Positions 7,733 to 17,272 of a stretch of 47,406 nt of DNA are shown piece by piece. The position numbers and the translations under genes are program-made. The stretch's first letter is position 1. Every line of letters begins with the position of its first letter. A model generated the notes under the pieces. The model saw only the letters and a list, made by a program, of their open reading frames with translations. It made no database searches and had not been told where the DNA came from. This DNA is from an uncultured Denitrobacterium sp. (GTDB taxonomy: Bacteria > Actinomycetota > Coriobacteriia > Coriobacteriales > Eggerthellaceae): assembly GCA_905236045.1 (NCBI GenBank), contig CAJOOG010000036.1, forward strand, positions 1 through 47,406. Reading direction: 5' to 3'.

Positions 7733-9286
7733 CTAGAACAAGGGCTCCATGACCGCGAAGCCTTCCACCACCTGCCCGCTCAGCAGGAAGTAGACGGCCG
7801 CGACGAAAGCCACGGCAATGACGACGAGGGCCACCTTGTCGCTGATCTGGTTGAGATACGGCAGGCCCGCCTGCTTGCGACCCCAGATGTAGATGAGGAT
7901 GCCGGGAACGAACAGGAAACTCATGATGCACAAGCCGACGACACCCGTGGAATACGTCAGAAGCAGGCTGTAGAGCACGCCGAAAACGCCGACCACGGCG
8001 CAGACGGTCGCCGGGGTCTTCACCTTGCCCGCGAACTCCTGGGGCTCCTTGACGGCGATCTTCACCATATAGGCGGCGCTGAAGAGGTACGGGAGCAGGA
8101 TCATGCCCAGGCTGATGGTGTAGAAGAACTGGTAGGCGCTTTCGCTGAGCATCATCATCACGAAGAAGATCTCCACGATGATGCCGTTGACCACCAACAG
8201 GCCCACCGGGGCGTCTTTCTCGTTGCTCTTGGCGAAGAACTTCGGGAAGCCGGCGCCCTCCACGGCGGCCTCGTAGGGACTCTCGGCGGTGAGCACGGTG
8301 TAGCCCAGCAGGCCTCCCAGCAGAGACAGGGCCACGCCGACGCTGACGAACATCGCGCCCCAATCGCCCACGGCGTAGCGCATCAGATTCGACAGCGGAG
8401 GATTATCGAGCCCGGCCAGCTGATCGAGCGGCATGACGCCCAGCGAGAGCATGGACATGGCAAGGTAGAGAACGATGATGCACGCGAACGAGATGATGGT
8501 CGCCTTGCCCACATCCGACTCGCGCTTCGCACGGCCCGATATGGCCACGGCGGCCTCGATGCCGACGAAAACCCACATGGTGGTGGTGATGGCGGCCGTC
8601 ATCTGCCCGAAGAGGTCGAGCTCGTAGCCCGCGGCGTCCGCTCCGAACAGAATGGAGCCGTCATCTCCCACGCCGGTGACCATGCTGAAATTTGCGGCGA
8701 AGATGTCAGGGTGGAAATGCCCGGCGAAGACGATGATGACCAGCACGGTGAAGATGGGCACCAGCTTGGCGATGGTGACGATGGCGTTGATGGCCGCCGC
8801 TTCCTTCACCCCGCGCGACACCAGCCACACGTAAAACCACACCACGATCGACTCGCCGATGATGCTCGCCAGGTTGTTGCCGCCCGGGTTGAACACATCG
8901 GGGAAGAACGTGCTGAAGGCGCCGAACAGCAGGCTGCTGAACGCGACGATGCACAGGATGGCGCTGATCCAATAACCGTAGGCGCTGCAGAAACCCACGA
9001 ACGGGCCGAAGCCTTCTTTGGCGTACATATAGATGCCGCCCTTCATCTTGGGCTTCACGCGAGAAAGCACGAAGAAGCAGACGACCAGGCACGTAACGCC
9101 GAAGGCGGTGACCGCCCAGGCGAGCAGGATGCCCTGCCCGTTGCTGCCCGAGGCGGCCATGTCGCTGCACAAGCTGAAAATACCCGAGCCCACCACCAAG
9201 GTGACCACGGACATTATGAGATGAAATAACCCGATGCCGCCCGGGTTGTCGGCAGATTTCTCTGCGACGGCCGGCTTGCCTGCCAT
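7733..9286 (-). CDS. APC-superfamily basic amino acid/polyamine antiporter
   Basis: A 517-residue polytopic membrane protein with about 12-13 hydrophobic helices. TM1 carries the unwound-helix motif GSGIFSL that binds the substrate backbone in AdiC/ArcD-type carriers, and TM2-TM3 show the GGIYMYAKEGFGPFVGF signature of the APA (arginine/ornithine, agmatine/putrescine) family. The start ATG 9286 is 4 nt after a strong AGGAGGAGG; the frame is open much further upstream without such a signal. The DDAH-family hydrolase follows it, so exchange of an arginine derivative for citrulline or ornithine is the most economical reading, but substrate specificity is inference. The 170 bp upstream, after menE/C, should contain its promoter. 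Confidence 0.85.
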   Translation of the reverse strand: MAGKPAVAEKSADNPGGIGLFHLIMSVVTLVVGSGIFSLCSDMAASGSNGQGILLAWAVTAFGVTCLVVCFFVLSRVKPKMKGGIYMYAKEGFGPFVGFCSAYGYWISAILCIVAFSSLLFGAFSTFFPDVFNPGGNNLASIIGESIVVWFYVWLVSRGVKEAAAINAIVTIAKLVPIFTVLVIIVFAGHFHPDIFAANFSMVTGVGDDGSILFGADAAGYELDLFGQMTAAITTTMWVFVGIEAAVAISGRAKRESDVGKATIISFACIIVLYLAMSMLSLGVMPLDQLAGLDNPPLSNLMRYAVGDWGAMFVSVGVALSLLGGLLGYTVLTAESPYEAAVEGAGFPKFFAKSNEKDAPVGLLVVNGIIVEIFFVMMMLSESAYQFFYTISLGMILLPYLFSAAYMVKIAVKEPQEFAGKVKTPATVCAVVGVFGVLYSLLLTYSTGVVGLCIMSFLFVPGILIYIWGRKQAGLPYLNQISDKVALVVIAVAFVAAVYFLLSGQVVEGFAVMEPLF

Positions 9287-9423
9287 ATACTCCTCCTCCT
9301 GGAATCGGACGACACTCGCGCACTGCCATCCCCCGCATGAAAAACGCTGAATAGGGTACCACAGTTGATGCAGGAAAACCGCATATTCCTGGTCGCCCGC
9401 GACTCCCTTCTTCGTAAAGCGGA

Positions 9424-9438
9424 CGCTCGCGGCGAGCG
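9424..9438 (-). terminator. Short hairpin after the men operon
   Basis: CGCTCG (9424-9429) and CGAGCG (9433-9438) form a 6-bp stem with a 3-nt loop, 19 bp beyond the last codon of menE/C. It has only a CTTT stretch downstream on the minus strand. A weak terminator candidate. Confidence 0.3.
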
Positions 9439-9456
9439 ACGGGCGGCGGGGCGCAC

Positions 9457-12117
9457 CTACTCGAAGACGCGGTAGTCGAAGGCGATGCGCTCGAGCGCTT
9501 GCTCGTCCAACTCGCAGCCCAGGCCGGTTTCGTGGCCTTGGGGATTCACCTCCAACGCACCATCCTCCAGAACGAGCGGCGGGATGCAGATGTCCACCTC
9601 GAAGTAATTCGCCGTATCGCTTATATCGCCGGGCAGGATGCAGCCGGAAAGCGTGCCGAAAGCCGCATGGAGGCGCTTGCTCACGCCCGTGTCGTACATG
9701 CCGCCCAACCAGAACCCCACGCCGCGCTCCCGGGCGCGGGAGCAGAAATCGAGCGCGGGCTGCACGCCGCCGAACTTCGCTATCTTCACCACCACGCAAC
9801 GCAGGTCGGGGTGGGCTGCGAGAATCTTCTCGAGCTGGGCGGCGCTCGTCCAGCTTTCGTCTAGCGCGATGGGGCAGCGCAGCTCGCGCTGCAGGCGAGC
9901 GAGTCGCGCATGCAGGTCCTGCGGTCCCACCGCCGGCTTCTTCGCGGGGTCGAGCGGCTCCTCCATGCAGTCGATGCCTTCCGCCGCCAACGCGCGCAGG
10001 GCGTCCAGATCACCCTCGTCGTAACTCTGGTTGGCGTCCAATATAATGGACATTCGGGGAAATTCCGCACGCACGGCCCGCACGATTTTCAAGTCGTGGC
10101 CGGGCTTCACCTTAAGCTTCACGCGGGGATATCCGAATGCCTGCGCCTTGCGCACCGCCTCGAGCGTGTCGGAGAGGCTCTTGATGCCGATAACGGCCCC
10201 GCCCGGCACCCAGCCTTCCGGCAGTTTCTCCAGAGTCGCAGGATTGCGCACGCCGTCCTCCCCGCCGATGAGCGAGCGAATCGAGCGACCGACCGTCTTG
10301 CCGAAAAGATCCCACACGGCGCTCTCGAGCGCCGCGCACGCCAGGGGGTGCCTGACTGCATTGGCGCTGCAAGCGAACAAGGCGCTTGCTTCCGAGGGGT
10401 GCAGAAGCACATGCTCCAGCAGGAGGGGGGCGAGCGTTTTCTCTATCACGGGCAGGTCCTGCTCCAAGGTCTCGGGGAGATACCAATCCGCGTCGAACGC
10501 CACATCCTCGCCTACCCCCGTGCGGCCTTCTGCGTCGGTCAGACGAACCACGAGCGACTCGCGTTGACGCAGGCGGACCTTCGCCGTACGCATCTGCCCG
10601 ACAAACGGCTGACTCGTGCGCCAGCATTCCACCTTCACCACGTCGATGCGCGTGGCGTAACGTCGCTGCAGCGCCATGCGGTTCACCTTGCCGATGCCCC
10701 GTCGCGGCAGAACGGGCAGCACGTAGATCTCGCGAGGTTGGTAGATGCGCGCCAGTTGGGCGGACAGGGCCGCCGCCACATCGCGGGCGGCGATGCGCGA
10801 GTTGAACCCGGGGCTCCGGGCCGCTTGCGCCATCTCGACGAAAGCCACGGGGCGCTGGCCCCATTCGGGGTCCTCCGCACCGAAAACGCAGGCCTCCGTC
10901 ACGCCGGGCACCTGCAGCAGCTTCCCGCGGATCTCTTCGGGGTAGACGTTCTCTCCGCCCGAGACGAACATGTCGCTTGTGCGCTCCGCCACCAACAGGC
11001 GCCCATCGGCCAACTTCGCGCTGTCACCCGTGACGAAGTAGCCATCGGCGGTGAAGGGCGAGGGAGCGTTCGCATAGCCGTGGAAGACCCCGGGTCCCGC
11101 AACGGCGAGCTTTCCATACCCCCGGGAATCGGCGTCGAGCACGATGGCGCGATACCCCGGCAAAAGCAGCATCCCCCGGTCCGCCTCCTGCGCGGGAGCC
11201 CAGGCGATATGGCTGCAGGTCTCGGTCATGCCGTAGCTCGTGACCACATTCACCCCTTGCCGCACCGCCTCCTCGATCAAATGGGGATTGGGGGCGCTGC
11301 CGCCCAGGAGCACGCAACGATACCGCCCCAACAGCTCGGATACCGGGCAAGCGAACATATCCTGCAGCATCTTGTCGACCACGGAGACGTGGGTGCAGCC
11401 GTAAGCCTTCGCGTCTCGGAGCACCTGCTCGGCGTCGAACTTGCCGTAGAGCAAAAAGGGACTGCCCGCCAAGAGCGAGCGAATGAGAATCTGCAAGCCC
11501 CCGACATGGTACAAGGGCAGCGTCAACTGCCAGCGCGATGTCACCTCCACCCCCAGCGCCAGGTTGGAGGCAGCCGCGGCGCCCAGGATGTTATCCCATC
11601 GCAATCGCGCGGCTTTCGGCTTGCCCTGCGTGCCGCTGGTGAACATGACGAAAGCGGGGGAATCCCCCACGAAGAGCCGCTCGCCCGTACGAGCGAATTC
11701 GCGCAAGCGGATCGGGTCCTTCCCCTGGTGCTTGGTTATAAGACCCGCGATATCCCGTGCGGTATGGACACGCAGCGCCCTGCCCGCACCCGGCAAACCA
11801 TTCGCAAGCGAAGCCAGACGCTCTCGTTTTTCCGCCGCGGTCAGCCGCACGTTGAGCGCGACGAGTTCTTGGCCGCCGTAAGCGCTGGCAAGCAACGCGT
11901 AGATGAACTCGGGGCAGTTCGCCATATCCACCGCCACCGCATCTCCTCGCTCGACGCCCTTCTCGCGCCAGGCCAGCGCCAGCAGGAGGGAGCGCACGCG
12001 AACCTGCTGCCAGCTTACTTCGGCATAAGCGTCCATCGCGTCGATGAAGCAGACGCCGTGCCCGTCGAGCACGGCCTTCTCTTCGAGAATCCCCAAGATG
12101 TTCCGGTTCGGTTCCAT
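9457..12117 (-). CDS. menE-menC: Fused o-succinylbenzoate-CoA ligase / o-succinylbenzoate synthase (MenE-MenC)
   Basis: One uninterrupted 886-residue frame contains two menaquinone enzymes. Residues ~1-488 are an acyl-CoA synthetase: P-loop TSGTQGKPK (160-168), SYGMTET (294-300), the GD of YFVTGDSAKL and the catalytic Lys477 in RRGIGKVNR. Residues ~493-886 are an enolase-superfamily OSB synthase: KLKVK (667-671), metal ligands Asp694, Glu719/720 and Asp753, and Lys778. The chain would thus dehydrate SHCHC to OSB and activate OSB to OSB-CoA; MenE precedes MenC in the chain although MenC acts first. The start ATG 12117 lies 17 nt after the menB stop, with only a weak GGCGG; TTG 12123 is an alternative. 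It is the last gene of the men operon. Confidence 0.9.
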   Translation of the reverse strand: MEPNRNILGILEEKAVLDGHGVCFIDAMDAYAEVSWQQVRVRSLLLALAWREKGVERGDAVAVDMANCPEFIYALLASAYGGQELVALNVRLTAAEKRERLASLANGLPGAGRALRVHTARDIAGLITKHQGKDPIRLREFARTGERLFVGDSPAFVMFTSGTQGKPKAARLRWDNILGAAAASNLALGVEVTSRWQLTLPLYHVGGLQILIRSLLAGSPFLLYGKFDAEQVLRDAKAYGCTHVSVVDKMLQDMFACPVSELLGRYRCVLLGGSAPNPHLIEEAVRQGVNVVTSYGMTETCSHIAWAPAQEADRGMLLLPGYRAIVLDADSRGYGKLAVAGPGVFHGYANAPSPFTADGYFVTGDSAKLADGRLLVAERTSDMFVSGGENVYPEEIRGKLLQVPGVTEACVFGAEDPEWGQRPVAFVEMAQAARSPGFNSRIAARDVAAALSAQLARIYQPREIYVLPVLPRRGIGKVNRMALQRRYATRIDVVKVECWRTSQPFVGQMRTAKVRLRQRESLVVRLTDAEGRTGVGEDVAFDADWYLPETLEQDLPVIEKTLAPLLLEHVLLHPSEASALFACSANAVRHPLACAALESAVWDLFGKTVGRSIRSLIGGEDGVRNPATLEKLPEGWVPGGAVIGIKSLSDTLEAVRKAQAFGYPRVKLKVKPGHDLKIVRAVRAEFPRMSIILDANQSYDEGDLDALRALAAEGIDCMEEPLDPAKKPAVGPQDLHARLARLQRELRCPIALDESWTSAAQLEKILAAHPDLRCVVVKIAKFGGVQPALDFCSRARERGVGFWLGGMYDTGVSKRLHAAFGTLSGCILPGDISDTANYFEVDICIPPLVLEDGALEVNPQGHETGLGCELDEQALERIAFDYRVFE

Positions 12118-12134
12118 CCGCAACGCTTTCCGCC

Positions 12135-12971
12135 TTAGGGAAATACCGGGTATTTGGAGAAGTCGGGCTTGCGCTTCTCCTTGAAGGCGTCGCGGCCTTC
12201 CTTGGCTTCGTCGGTGGTGTAGTAGAGAAGCGTCGCGTCTCCGGCCAGTTGCGCCAGGCCGGCATAGCCGTCGGTGGCCGCGTTGAAGCTGGCTTTCATG
12301 AAGCGCAGGGCCGTGGGGCTCCACTGCAGCATCTCGCGGGCCCAGGACACGCACTCGTCTTCGAGCCGCTCGAAGGGAACCACTTTATTGACCATCCCCA
12401 TCTCGAGCGCTTCGGCTGCCGTGTACTGACGACACAGGTACCAAATCTCGCGCGCCTTCTTCTGCCCGACGATGGCCGCCAGATAGGCCGCCCCATAGCC
12501 GGCATCGAAACTGCCCACTTTGGGACCCGTCTGCCCGAACTTAGCCGTTTCCGCCGCTATCGAGAGGTCGCAGAGCAGGTGCAGAATGTGCCCGCCGCCG
12601 ATGGCGTAGCCGTTCACCATGGCGATGATGGGCTTGGGCACCACGCGCATCAGGCGCTGCAGATCCAGCACGTTCAGCCGGGCCACATTGTTCTCGTCCA
12701 CATAGCCGCCGTTGCCGCGGATCTTCTGGTCGCCGCCGCTGCAGAACGCCTCGTCTTCGTGGCGGCCCCCATGATTGGCCCCGGTCAGGATAATGACGCC
12801 CACCTCGCTGTCGTCGCGGGCGACGTTGAAGGCATCGAACATCTCGTTCACGGTGAGCGGAGTGAAGGCGTTGCGGCGCTCGGGGCGGTTGATGGTAATC
12901 TTGGCTATGCCATCGGCCTTCTCGTAGAAGATCTCGCGGTAGTCGCCGGCTTTCTGCCATGCTATCGTCAT
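12135..12971 (-). CDS. menB: 1,4-Dihydroxy-2-naphthoyl-CoA synthase
   Basis: A 278-residue crotonase-fold enzyme that cyclises OSB-CoA to DHNA-CoA. Family features are the oxyanion-hole run [32 protein letters not shown], and [19 protein letters not shown] with the active-site Asp, plus the C-terminal [16 protein letters not shown]. The start ATG 12971 overlaps the menH stop codon (shared ATGA at 12968-12971), and AGAGAGGAA lies just upstream, so translational coupling is likely. The next gene, menE/C, starts 17 nt after its stop. Confidence 0.97.
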   Translation of the reverse strand: MTIAWQKAGDYREIFYEKADGIAKITINRPERRNAFTPLTVNEMFDAFNVARDDSEVGVIILTGANHGGRHEDEAFCSGGDQKIRGNGGYVDENNVARLNVLDLQRLMRVVPKPIIAMVNGYAIGGGHILHLLCDLSIAAETAKFGQTGPKVGSFDAGYGAAYLAAIVGQKKAREIWYLCRQYTAAEALEMGMVNKVVPFERLEDECVSWAREMLQWSPTALRFMKASFNAATDGYAGLAQLAGDATLLYYTTDEAKEGRDAFKEKRKPDFSKYPVFP

Positions 12972-13798
12972 TGCCGTTCCTCTCTTGGTTCTCTCTGCGC
13001 GGCATCCTGCGCTATTTCCTGCAGAATGCGCACGTATTCGGCCGAGTTCTCGCTATGCACATTATGCCCCGCCCGCACCCAATGGAGGACGAAATTGCGG
13101 GGAAGCCCCTGAGCCCGGGCAAGATATTTCTCGTCTTCGGTGCCCACGATATAGTGAAGGGGCAGCGAAAGCCGCGCCATCTGCTCGAGCAAATCGGGTT
13201 CGAGCGGCATCGTCTGCTGGCCGGCGAGGCGCAGTTGCGCGGCAAGCCGGTCGGGGTCGCACGAGAGCCGCATTTCGCGCTGGCTGCTGCGAACCTGCTC
13301 GGGGAGCTCGCTCTGGGAGGCGAACAGGGGCAGCTTCTCCCACCAGGAGACGAAGGCGGGGAAATCTCGCTCGCAACGCTGGGCCCACGATTCATTACGC
13401 TTCCGCATGGATTCACGCGCCTGCTCCGTGGGGCATCCGAGCCCCGCGCTCTCCAGCACGAGCGCCGCCAGCTTCTCGGGGTGCGCCAAGGCGTAGAGGG
13501 CGGCCATTCTGCCGCCCATGGAGTAGCCGACCAGGATGACGCGGCGCGTGGCCGCGCGGGCGGCTGCGGCATGCGATCCGCTCGGCCCGCCAGAGGCAAC
13601 CCGCGCCCCTTCTTCGCCTGCCGTTGCATCGACAGCCGCGTCGATTCGCTCGAGAATCTGCGCTGCGCTCCCGTCGGTGTCCGCCGTATACGCAGGCGCG
13701 ACGATTTCCGGCAGCTCGCGGCGCACGCCCTCCCAAGTACGCGCATCCTGCATGAAGCCATGCAGACAGACGATTGCGAGATCTTGCTCCAAGGGCAC
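12968..13798 (-). CDS. menH: SHCHC synthase-like alpha/beta hydrolase
   Basis: A 276-residue alpha/beta-hydrolase. CLHGF near the N-terminus is the oxyanion loop, GYSMGGRMA is the nucleophile elbow with Ser, and RAGHNVH carries the catalytic His. By family and operon position it eliminates pyruvate from SEPHCHC to give SHCHC, between the MenD and MenC steps. An Ala/Gly-rich insert precedes the nucleophile strand. The start is a GTG at 13798, 6 nt after the menD stop, with weak GACGGG as ribosome site; coupling to menD translation is likely. Its stop overlaps the menB start by 4 nt. Confidence 0.85.
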   Translation of the reverse strand: MPLEQDLAIVCLHGFMQDARTWEGVRRELPEIVAPAYTADTDGSAAQILERIDAAVDATAGEEGARVASGGPSGSHAAAARAATRRVILVGYSMGGRMAALYALAHPEKLAALVLESAGLGCPTEQARESMRKRNESWAQRCERDFPAFVSWWEKLPLFASQSELPEQVRSSQREMRLSCDPDRLAAQLRLAGQQTMPLEPDLLEQMARLSLPLHYIVGTEDEKYLARAQGLPRNFVLHWVRAGHNVHSENSAEYVRILQEIAQDAAQREPREERQ

Positions 13799-13804
13799 AC
13801 CCGT

Positions 13805-15958
13805 CTAGCCCAAGGCGTAGCGGTCGGCCACGCCCGCCAGCGGCAGCGGTACCTCGATGAGCGTGATGCCGGCCTTGCCCAGTGCCTGTGCATAGCACCC
13901 ATGGAACTCGCTTAGGGTCTCCGCACGCACGTAGGACACGCCGAAAGCGCCCGCCGCATTGCGGAAGACCACGTTCTGCGGCGTAAGGAACAGCCGCTCG
14001 AAATACGCCTCTTCGCTCTTCTGCGGCAAGATGTCGAAGATGGCGCCGCCGTTGTTGTTCAGCAGGACCACCACGACCGATGGCGCGATTGAATCCCCGG
14101 CCATCTCGCGGACGCGCATCTCGTTCTGGAACGCGAAAGCGTTCAAATCGTGCAGGAGCGCAAGATCCCCTGTCACGAGCGTGGTCTGCTCGAACTCCTG
14201 GGCGGCTCCCAAAGCAGTTGAGAGCGTTCCGTCGATGCCGTTCAACCCCCTGTTGGCAAGGACCGTAAGCGTTTTGCCGGACTTGCGGTAATAACGGTCC
14301 AGCGTGCGGATGCTCATGCTGTTGGCGCAGAAGACCAACGACTGGTCGGGCGCCATCCCGAGCAGCTTGTCCAGGTAGGCTCCCTCGAAGTCGTTGCGCG
14401 GGTGGAGCAGGGTATGTTTGATCCTATCCGCAGCATGATGATTCGCGGCCAGCCATTCGGTGCAGCTGCGCTCATCCGCACTGGCAGAGGTGGGGGCATC
14501 TCGCAGCCCGACGGCCAATACCACCGGCAACGTGTGCACGAACAAGCTCGTGGAGCTGCTCATGTCGCGGGTATCGCGCATATCCACCGCCACTTGCATC
14601 GGATCGCGGCTCTGCACTATCTGGCAAATCCGCTTGTCTATGGGCCACCGCCCGAGGCGGATGGCCACATCCACAGGGGGGATCTCCGCTTCGTCCATAC
14701 CGGTGTAAGCGTCGATGACGAAAGGATCGCTGGAGTTACGAAGACCCGAGAGAGGGTCGGCTATCAGCGGGATGTTGCGTTTATGCGCGAAGGCGACGAG
14801 GGCCTCCGCCTCTTCGGGCGTGGTCGCAGCGCCTTCCCCGCAAAGCGCTATCGTGCGCTTGTTCACGAGGATGCGCAGGATTCCCTTCACATCGGGAAGC
14901 AGCAAGTTTTGCCCGGCAACAACGGTTGGAGGCAACGGATTGGGACGGTCCGGCTCCACTTGCGGCGAGGGGAGCAGCGGCTCGTCGAAGGGGAAATTCA
15001 GATGCACGGGACCGCCGTCGCAACTCTGCGCCGATGGCACGGCGCCATGGGCCGCGATGCAGCTCTCCAGCGCAATCTGTCGGACATACGAAAGGACTTT
15101 CTCCTCTGCCGAGGGCTCGGGCATCTGCACGAACTTCTTCACGTGGTCCCCGAACATCTTCAACTGGTCGCAGGTCTGCGGCGCGCCGACATGCTGCAGG
15201 CGCTGCGGGCGATCCGCGGAGAGAAGCAGCAGGGGCACGCGGCTAGATTCCGCCTCCAGAACCGCCGGCATCCAGTTGCCCACGGCGGAGCCGCTCGTGC
15301 AGATGACGGCCACCGGGCTCCGTTTCGCCTTCGCGAGCCCCAGCGCGAAGTAGGCCGCCCCGCGTTCGTCCACGTGCACATACACGTCGGTGAACCGCTC
15401 GTAGGCTTTCATGGCCAGGGCCGTGGAGCGCGAACCCGGGCTTACCACGTAGTCGGTCACGCCGCAGCGCTCAAGCTCGGCGAAGAAGGCGTCCAGGAAA
15501 AGCGCATTCACCTCGCCGGGGCTGTATCCGCCATCCTCCGGCTCTGACCGCCGGTCCTCCGTCGCCTGCTGAGCCTGCCGCATCTGCTCCTGAAAGTTCT
15601 CCATCTGCTGCGTCGACATCTGCTCGGTCGTATCGGTCTCCGGCGCCTGGGGCGCCCCCGCGCCCGCAGAAGGCCCCGGGGCGGGCGCGGCTGACGACGC
15701 GGGGGTTCCCGGGTCCGAATCCGCCTTCCCGTAGGCCTGCCCCGGGTCGATGACCGGCATATGGTAGCCGGAATCCACGTTGACGCCCGGCGCAGATCGC
15801 GGAACCGCCTCGGATTCCGCATCCTGCGCGTACTGGAAGACATCTTCGGCAGCCTTGTTCTGCCGGGCTATCCGCAGGGCGGCCGCCACTAAATCCTGGT
15901 CGATATTCGCTCCGTTTCCCTTAGGCGCGATCGGACTCGTCGTCTGGTTCGATTTCAT
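13805..15958 (-). CDS. menD: SEPHCHC synthase with long disordered N-terminal extension
   Basis: A 717-residue thiamine-diphosphate enzyme that joins isochorismate and 2-oxoglutarate. The MenD core starts near residue 145 (EVNALFLDAFFAELERCGV, then DYVVSPGSRSTALAM), with ThDP/Mg-binding features (LVTGDLALLHDLNAF, LNNNGGAIFDILPQ) near the C-terminus. The ~145 preceding residues are not part of the family: they are Ala/Pro/Gly-rich (residues ~80-107), then Gln/Met/Glu-rich (~112-140), and look disordered. The long start is supported by a 4-nt ATGA overlap with menF (15955-15958) and GGGAG upstream. An internal Met (~114 or 119) would give a near-canonical protein, so the extension needs experimental proof. 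Confidence 0.92.
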   Translation of the reverse strand: MKSNQTTSPIAPKGNGANIDQDLVAAALRIARQNKAAEDVFQYAQDAESEAVPRSAPGVNVDSGYHMPVIDPGQAYGKADSDPGTPASSAAPAPGPSAGAGAPQAPETDTTEQMSTQQMENFQEQMRQAQQATEDRRSEPEDGGYSPGEVNALFLDAFFAELERCGVTDYVVSPGSRSTALAMKAYERFTDVYVHVDERGAAYFALGLAKAKRSPVAVICTSGSAVGNWMPAVLEAESSRVPLLLLSADRPQRLQHVGAPQTCDQLKMFGDHVKKFVQMPEPSAEEKVLSYVRQIALESCIAAHGAVPSAQSCDGGPVHLNFPFDEPLLPSPQVEPDRPNPLPPTVVAGQNLLLPDVKGILRILVNKRTIALCGEGAATTPEEAEALVAFAHKRNIPLIADPLSGLRNSSDPFVIDAYTGMDEAEIPPVDVAIRLGRWPIDKRICQIVQSRDPMQVAVDMRDTRDMSSSTSLFVHTLPVVLAVGLRDAPTSASADERSCTEWLAANHHAADRIKHTLLHPRNDFEGAYLDKLLGMAPDQSLVFCANSMSIRTLDRYYRKSGKTLTVLANRGLNGIDGTLSTALGAAQEFEQTTLVTGDLALLHDLNAFAFQNEMRVREMAGDSIAPSVVVVLLNNNGGAIFDILPQKSEEAYFERLFLTPQNVVFRNAAGAFGVSYVRAETLSEFHGCYAQALGKAGITLIEVPLPLAGVADRYALG

Positions 15959-17211
15959 TCTGCGCTCCCGTCAAAAGCCGAAAGAATGGTCTGCAGCTTC
16001 AGCTCTACCTCATCGTATTCCGAATCCGCATCGCTGCCTTCCACGATCCCACATCCCGCATAGAGATAGCCCATTTCCCCGTCGAAAACGCCGCTGCGGA
16101 TGGCTACGGAGAAAGCCCCGTCGCCGGCGGCGTCCACGAAACCGATGCTGCTGCCGAAAAAACCTCGGTTGAAGGGCTCGATTTGCCGCAAGAGCATCAT
16201 GGCCTCGCCTACGGGCGACCCACTCAATGCCGGCGTCGGAGCAAGTTGGCCAGCCAGGTTCTGGACGCTTCTGCCGTCCATCATAAGGGCACGCACCGGT
16301 GTATGAAGATGCTGAACGTGGGGCAAAGACTTGATGCCGGGCTCTTCGGGGATATGGACATCGTGGCAGTTGCGGTCGAAGATCGCCCGGACGAAGTCCA
16401 CGACGAAGGCGTGCTCGCGACGGTTCTTCCCATCGGCGAGCAACTCCTCCGCCAGGCGCTTCGATTCCCGAGGATCGCTTGATTGCGGGCAAGTTCCTGC
16501 CAAGCATTCGCTTTCCACTTTGTTGCCGGTTTTCCTTACCAGGAGCTCCGGCGTGCAGCCGCAGAAGAACACATCGCCGTAGCGATAGAGGAATACGACG
16601 CCGCGGGCCGACCCGTCGATGAGGTTCACCAGCAGGTCCTTGCTCGAGAAAGGCCGTTCGGCCACAAGCTTCACCCGCCGGGAGAGCACCACCTTCCCCA
16701 CTCTTCCCGAGCGTATGGCGGCCAGCCCCTCGGCCACCTCGCGAGACCAATCCTCCCGCGAGTCCATTTCCAGACGATAGGGGATGTCTTCGCGTCGCCT
16801 CTTGCCGGCCTCCGCCGCATGTTGGGCGAAACGGGCAACGCGACCAGGATAGACGGGGCCCAGACTGTTCACTTGCAGGTATGCTCCGCGCTCGTTTTCC
16901 ACCAGCACGATCTCGGGCAGCATAAAGCGCAGGCGCGGGTAGCTGGCGAACAGCTCGTCGGATGGCGCGGGGTTTTCGGCATCAAAGCGCGTGAAGGTGA
17001 AGAGTACCGGGGGGATTTCCTCTGGCCCTTGGTAAATGCTTTCGACATCGCCCATGGACGGAAGGGCCACGCATCGCCCGAGGCCCAAGCAGCGCAGCTT
17101 TCGCTGTTTATCGTAGTAGACGAATTGGTCGGTGAATTCCTTCTGCAGGCGACAGTAGGCATCGACCACATCCGCATCCAGCAGCTGGGCGTGCGTGAAA
17201 ATCTTGGGCAT
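15955..17211 (-). CDS. menF: Isochorismate synthase
   Basis: A 418-residue chorismate-utilising enzyme that makes isochorismate, the first committed step of menaquinone synthesis. The C-terminal half carries the family signatures: IRSGRVGKVVLSRRVKL, SECLAGTCPQS, a KNRREHAFVVDFV segment, the APTPALSGSPVGEA run and GYLYAGCGIVEGSDADSEYDEVE with metal-binding acids. The start ATG 17211 has GAGGAAG upstream. The gene follows the phosphatase gene by 46 bp and opens a tightly packed men operon with 4-nt overlaps. menA and a menaquinone methyltransferase are not in the window. Confidence 0.94.
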   Translation of the reverse strand: MPKIFTHAQLLDADVVDAYCRLQKEFTDQFVYYDKQRKLRCLGLGRCVALPSMGDVESIYQGPEEIPPVLFTFTRFDAENPAPSDELFASYPRLRFMLPEIVLVENERGAYLQVNSLGPVYPGRVARFAQHAAEAGKRRREDIPYRLEMDSREDWSREVAEGLAAIRSGRVGKVVLSRRVKLVAERPFSSKDLLVNLIDGSARGVVFLYRYGDVFFCGCTPELLVRKTGNKVESECLAGTCPQSSDPRESKRLAEELLADGKNRREHAFVVDFVRAIFDRNCHDVHIPEEPGIKSLPHVQHLHTPVRALMMDGRSVQNLAGQLAPTPALSGSPVGEAMMLLRQIEPFNRGFFGSSIGFVDAAGDGAFSVAIRSGVFDGEMGYLYAGCGIVEGSDADSEYDEVELKLQTILSAFDGSAE

Positions 17212-17243
17212 GCGCTCTTCTTCCTCGGGTGGTTCGTCCTGCC

Positions 17244-17272
17244 ATTTTATCGCAACGTCAGAGCAAGGTCAG
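17244..17272 (-). promoter_or_regulatory. Candidate promoter of the men operon
   Basis: On the minus strand, CTGACC (17267-17272) and TAAAAT (17244-17249) are 17 bp apart, resembling a sigma-70 promoter (4/6 and 5/6 matches). It overlaps the 3' end of the phosphatase gene and would start transcription about 25 nt before menF. Confidence 0.4.

Noticed and set aside
7127-9229. 700-codon plus-strand frame opposite the hydrolase and permease genes
   Set aside because: His/Glu/Asp-rich antisense shadow; the opposite strand encodes complete enzyme and transporter motifs.
9910-12138. 742-codon plus-strand frame opposite menE/C
   Set aside because: Antisense shadow of a clear two-domain enzyme; no domain or ribosome site.
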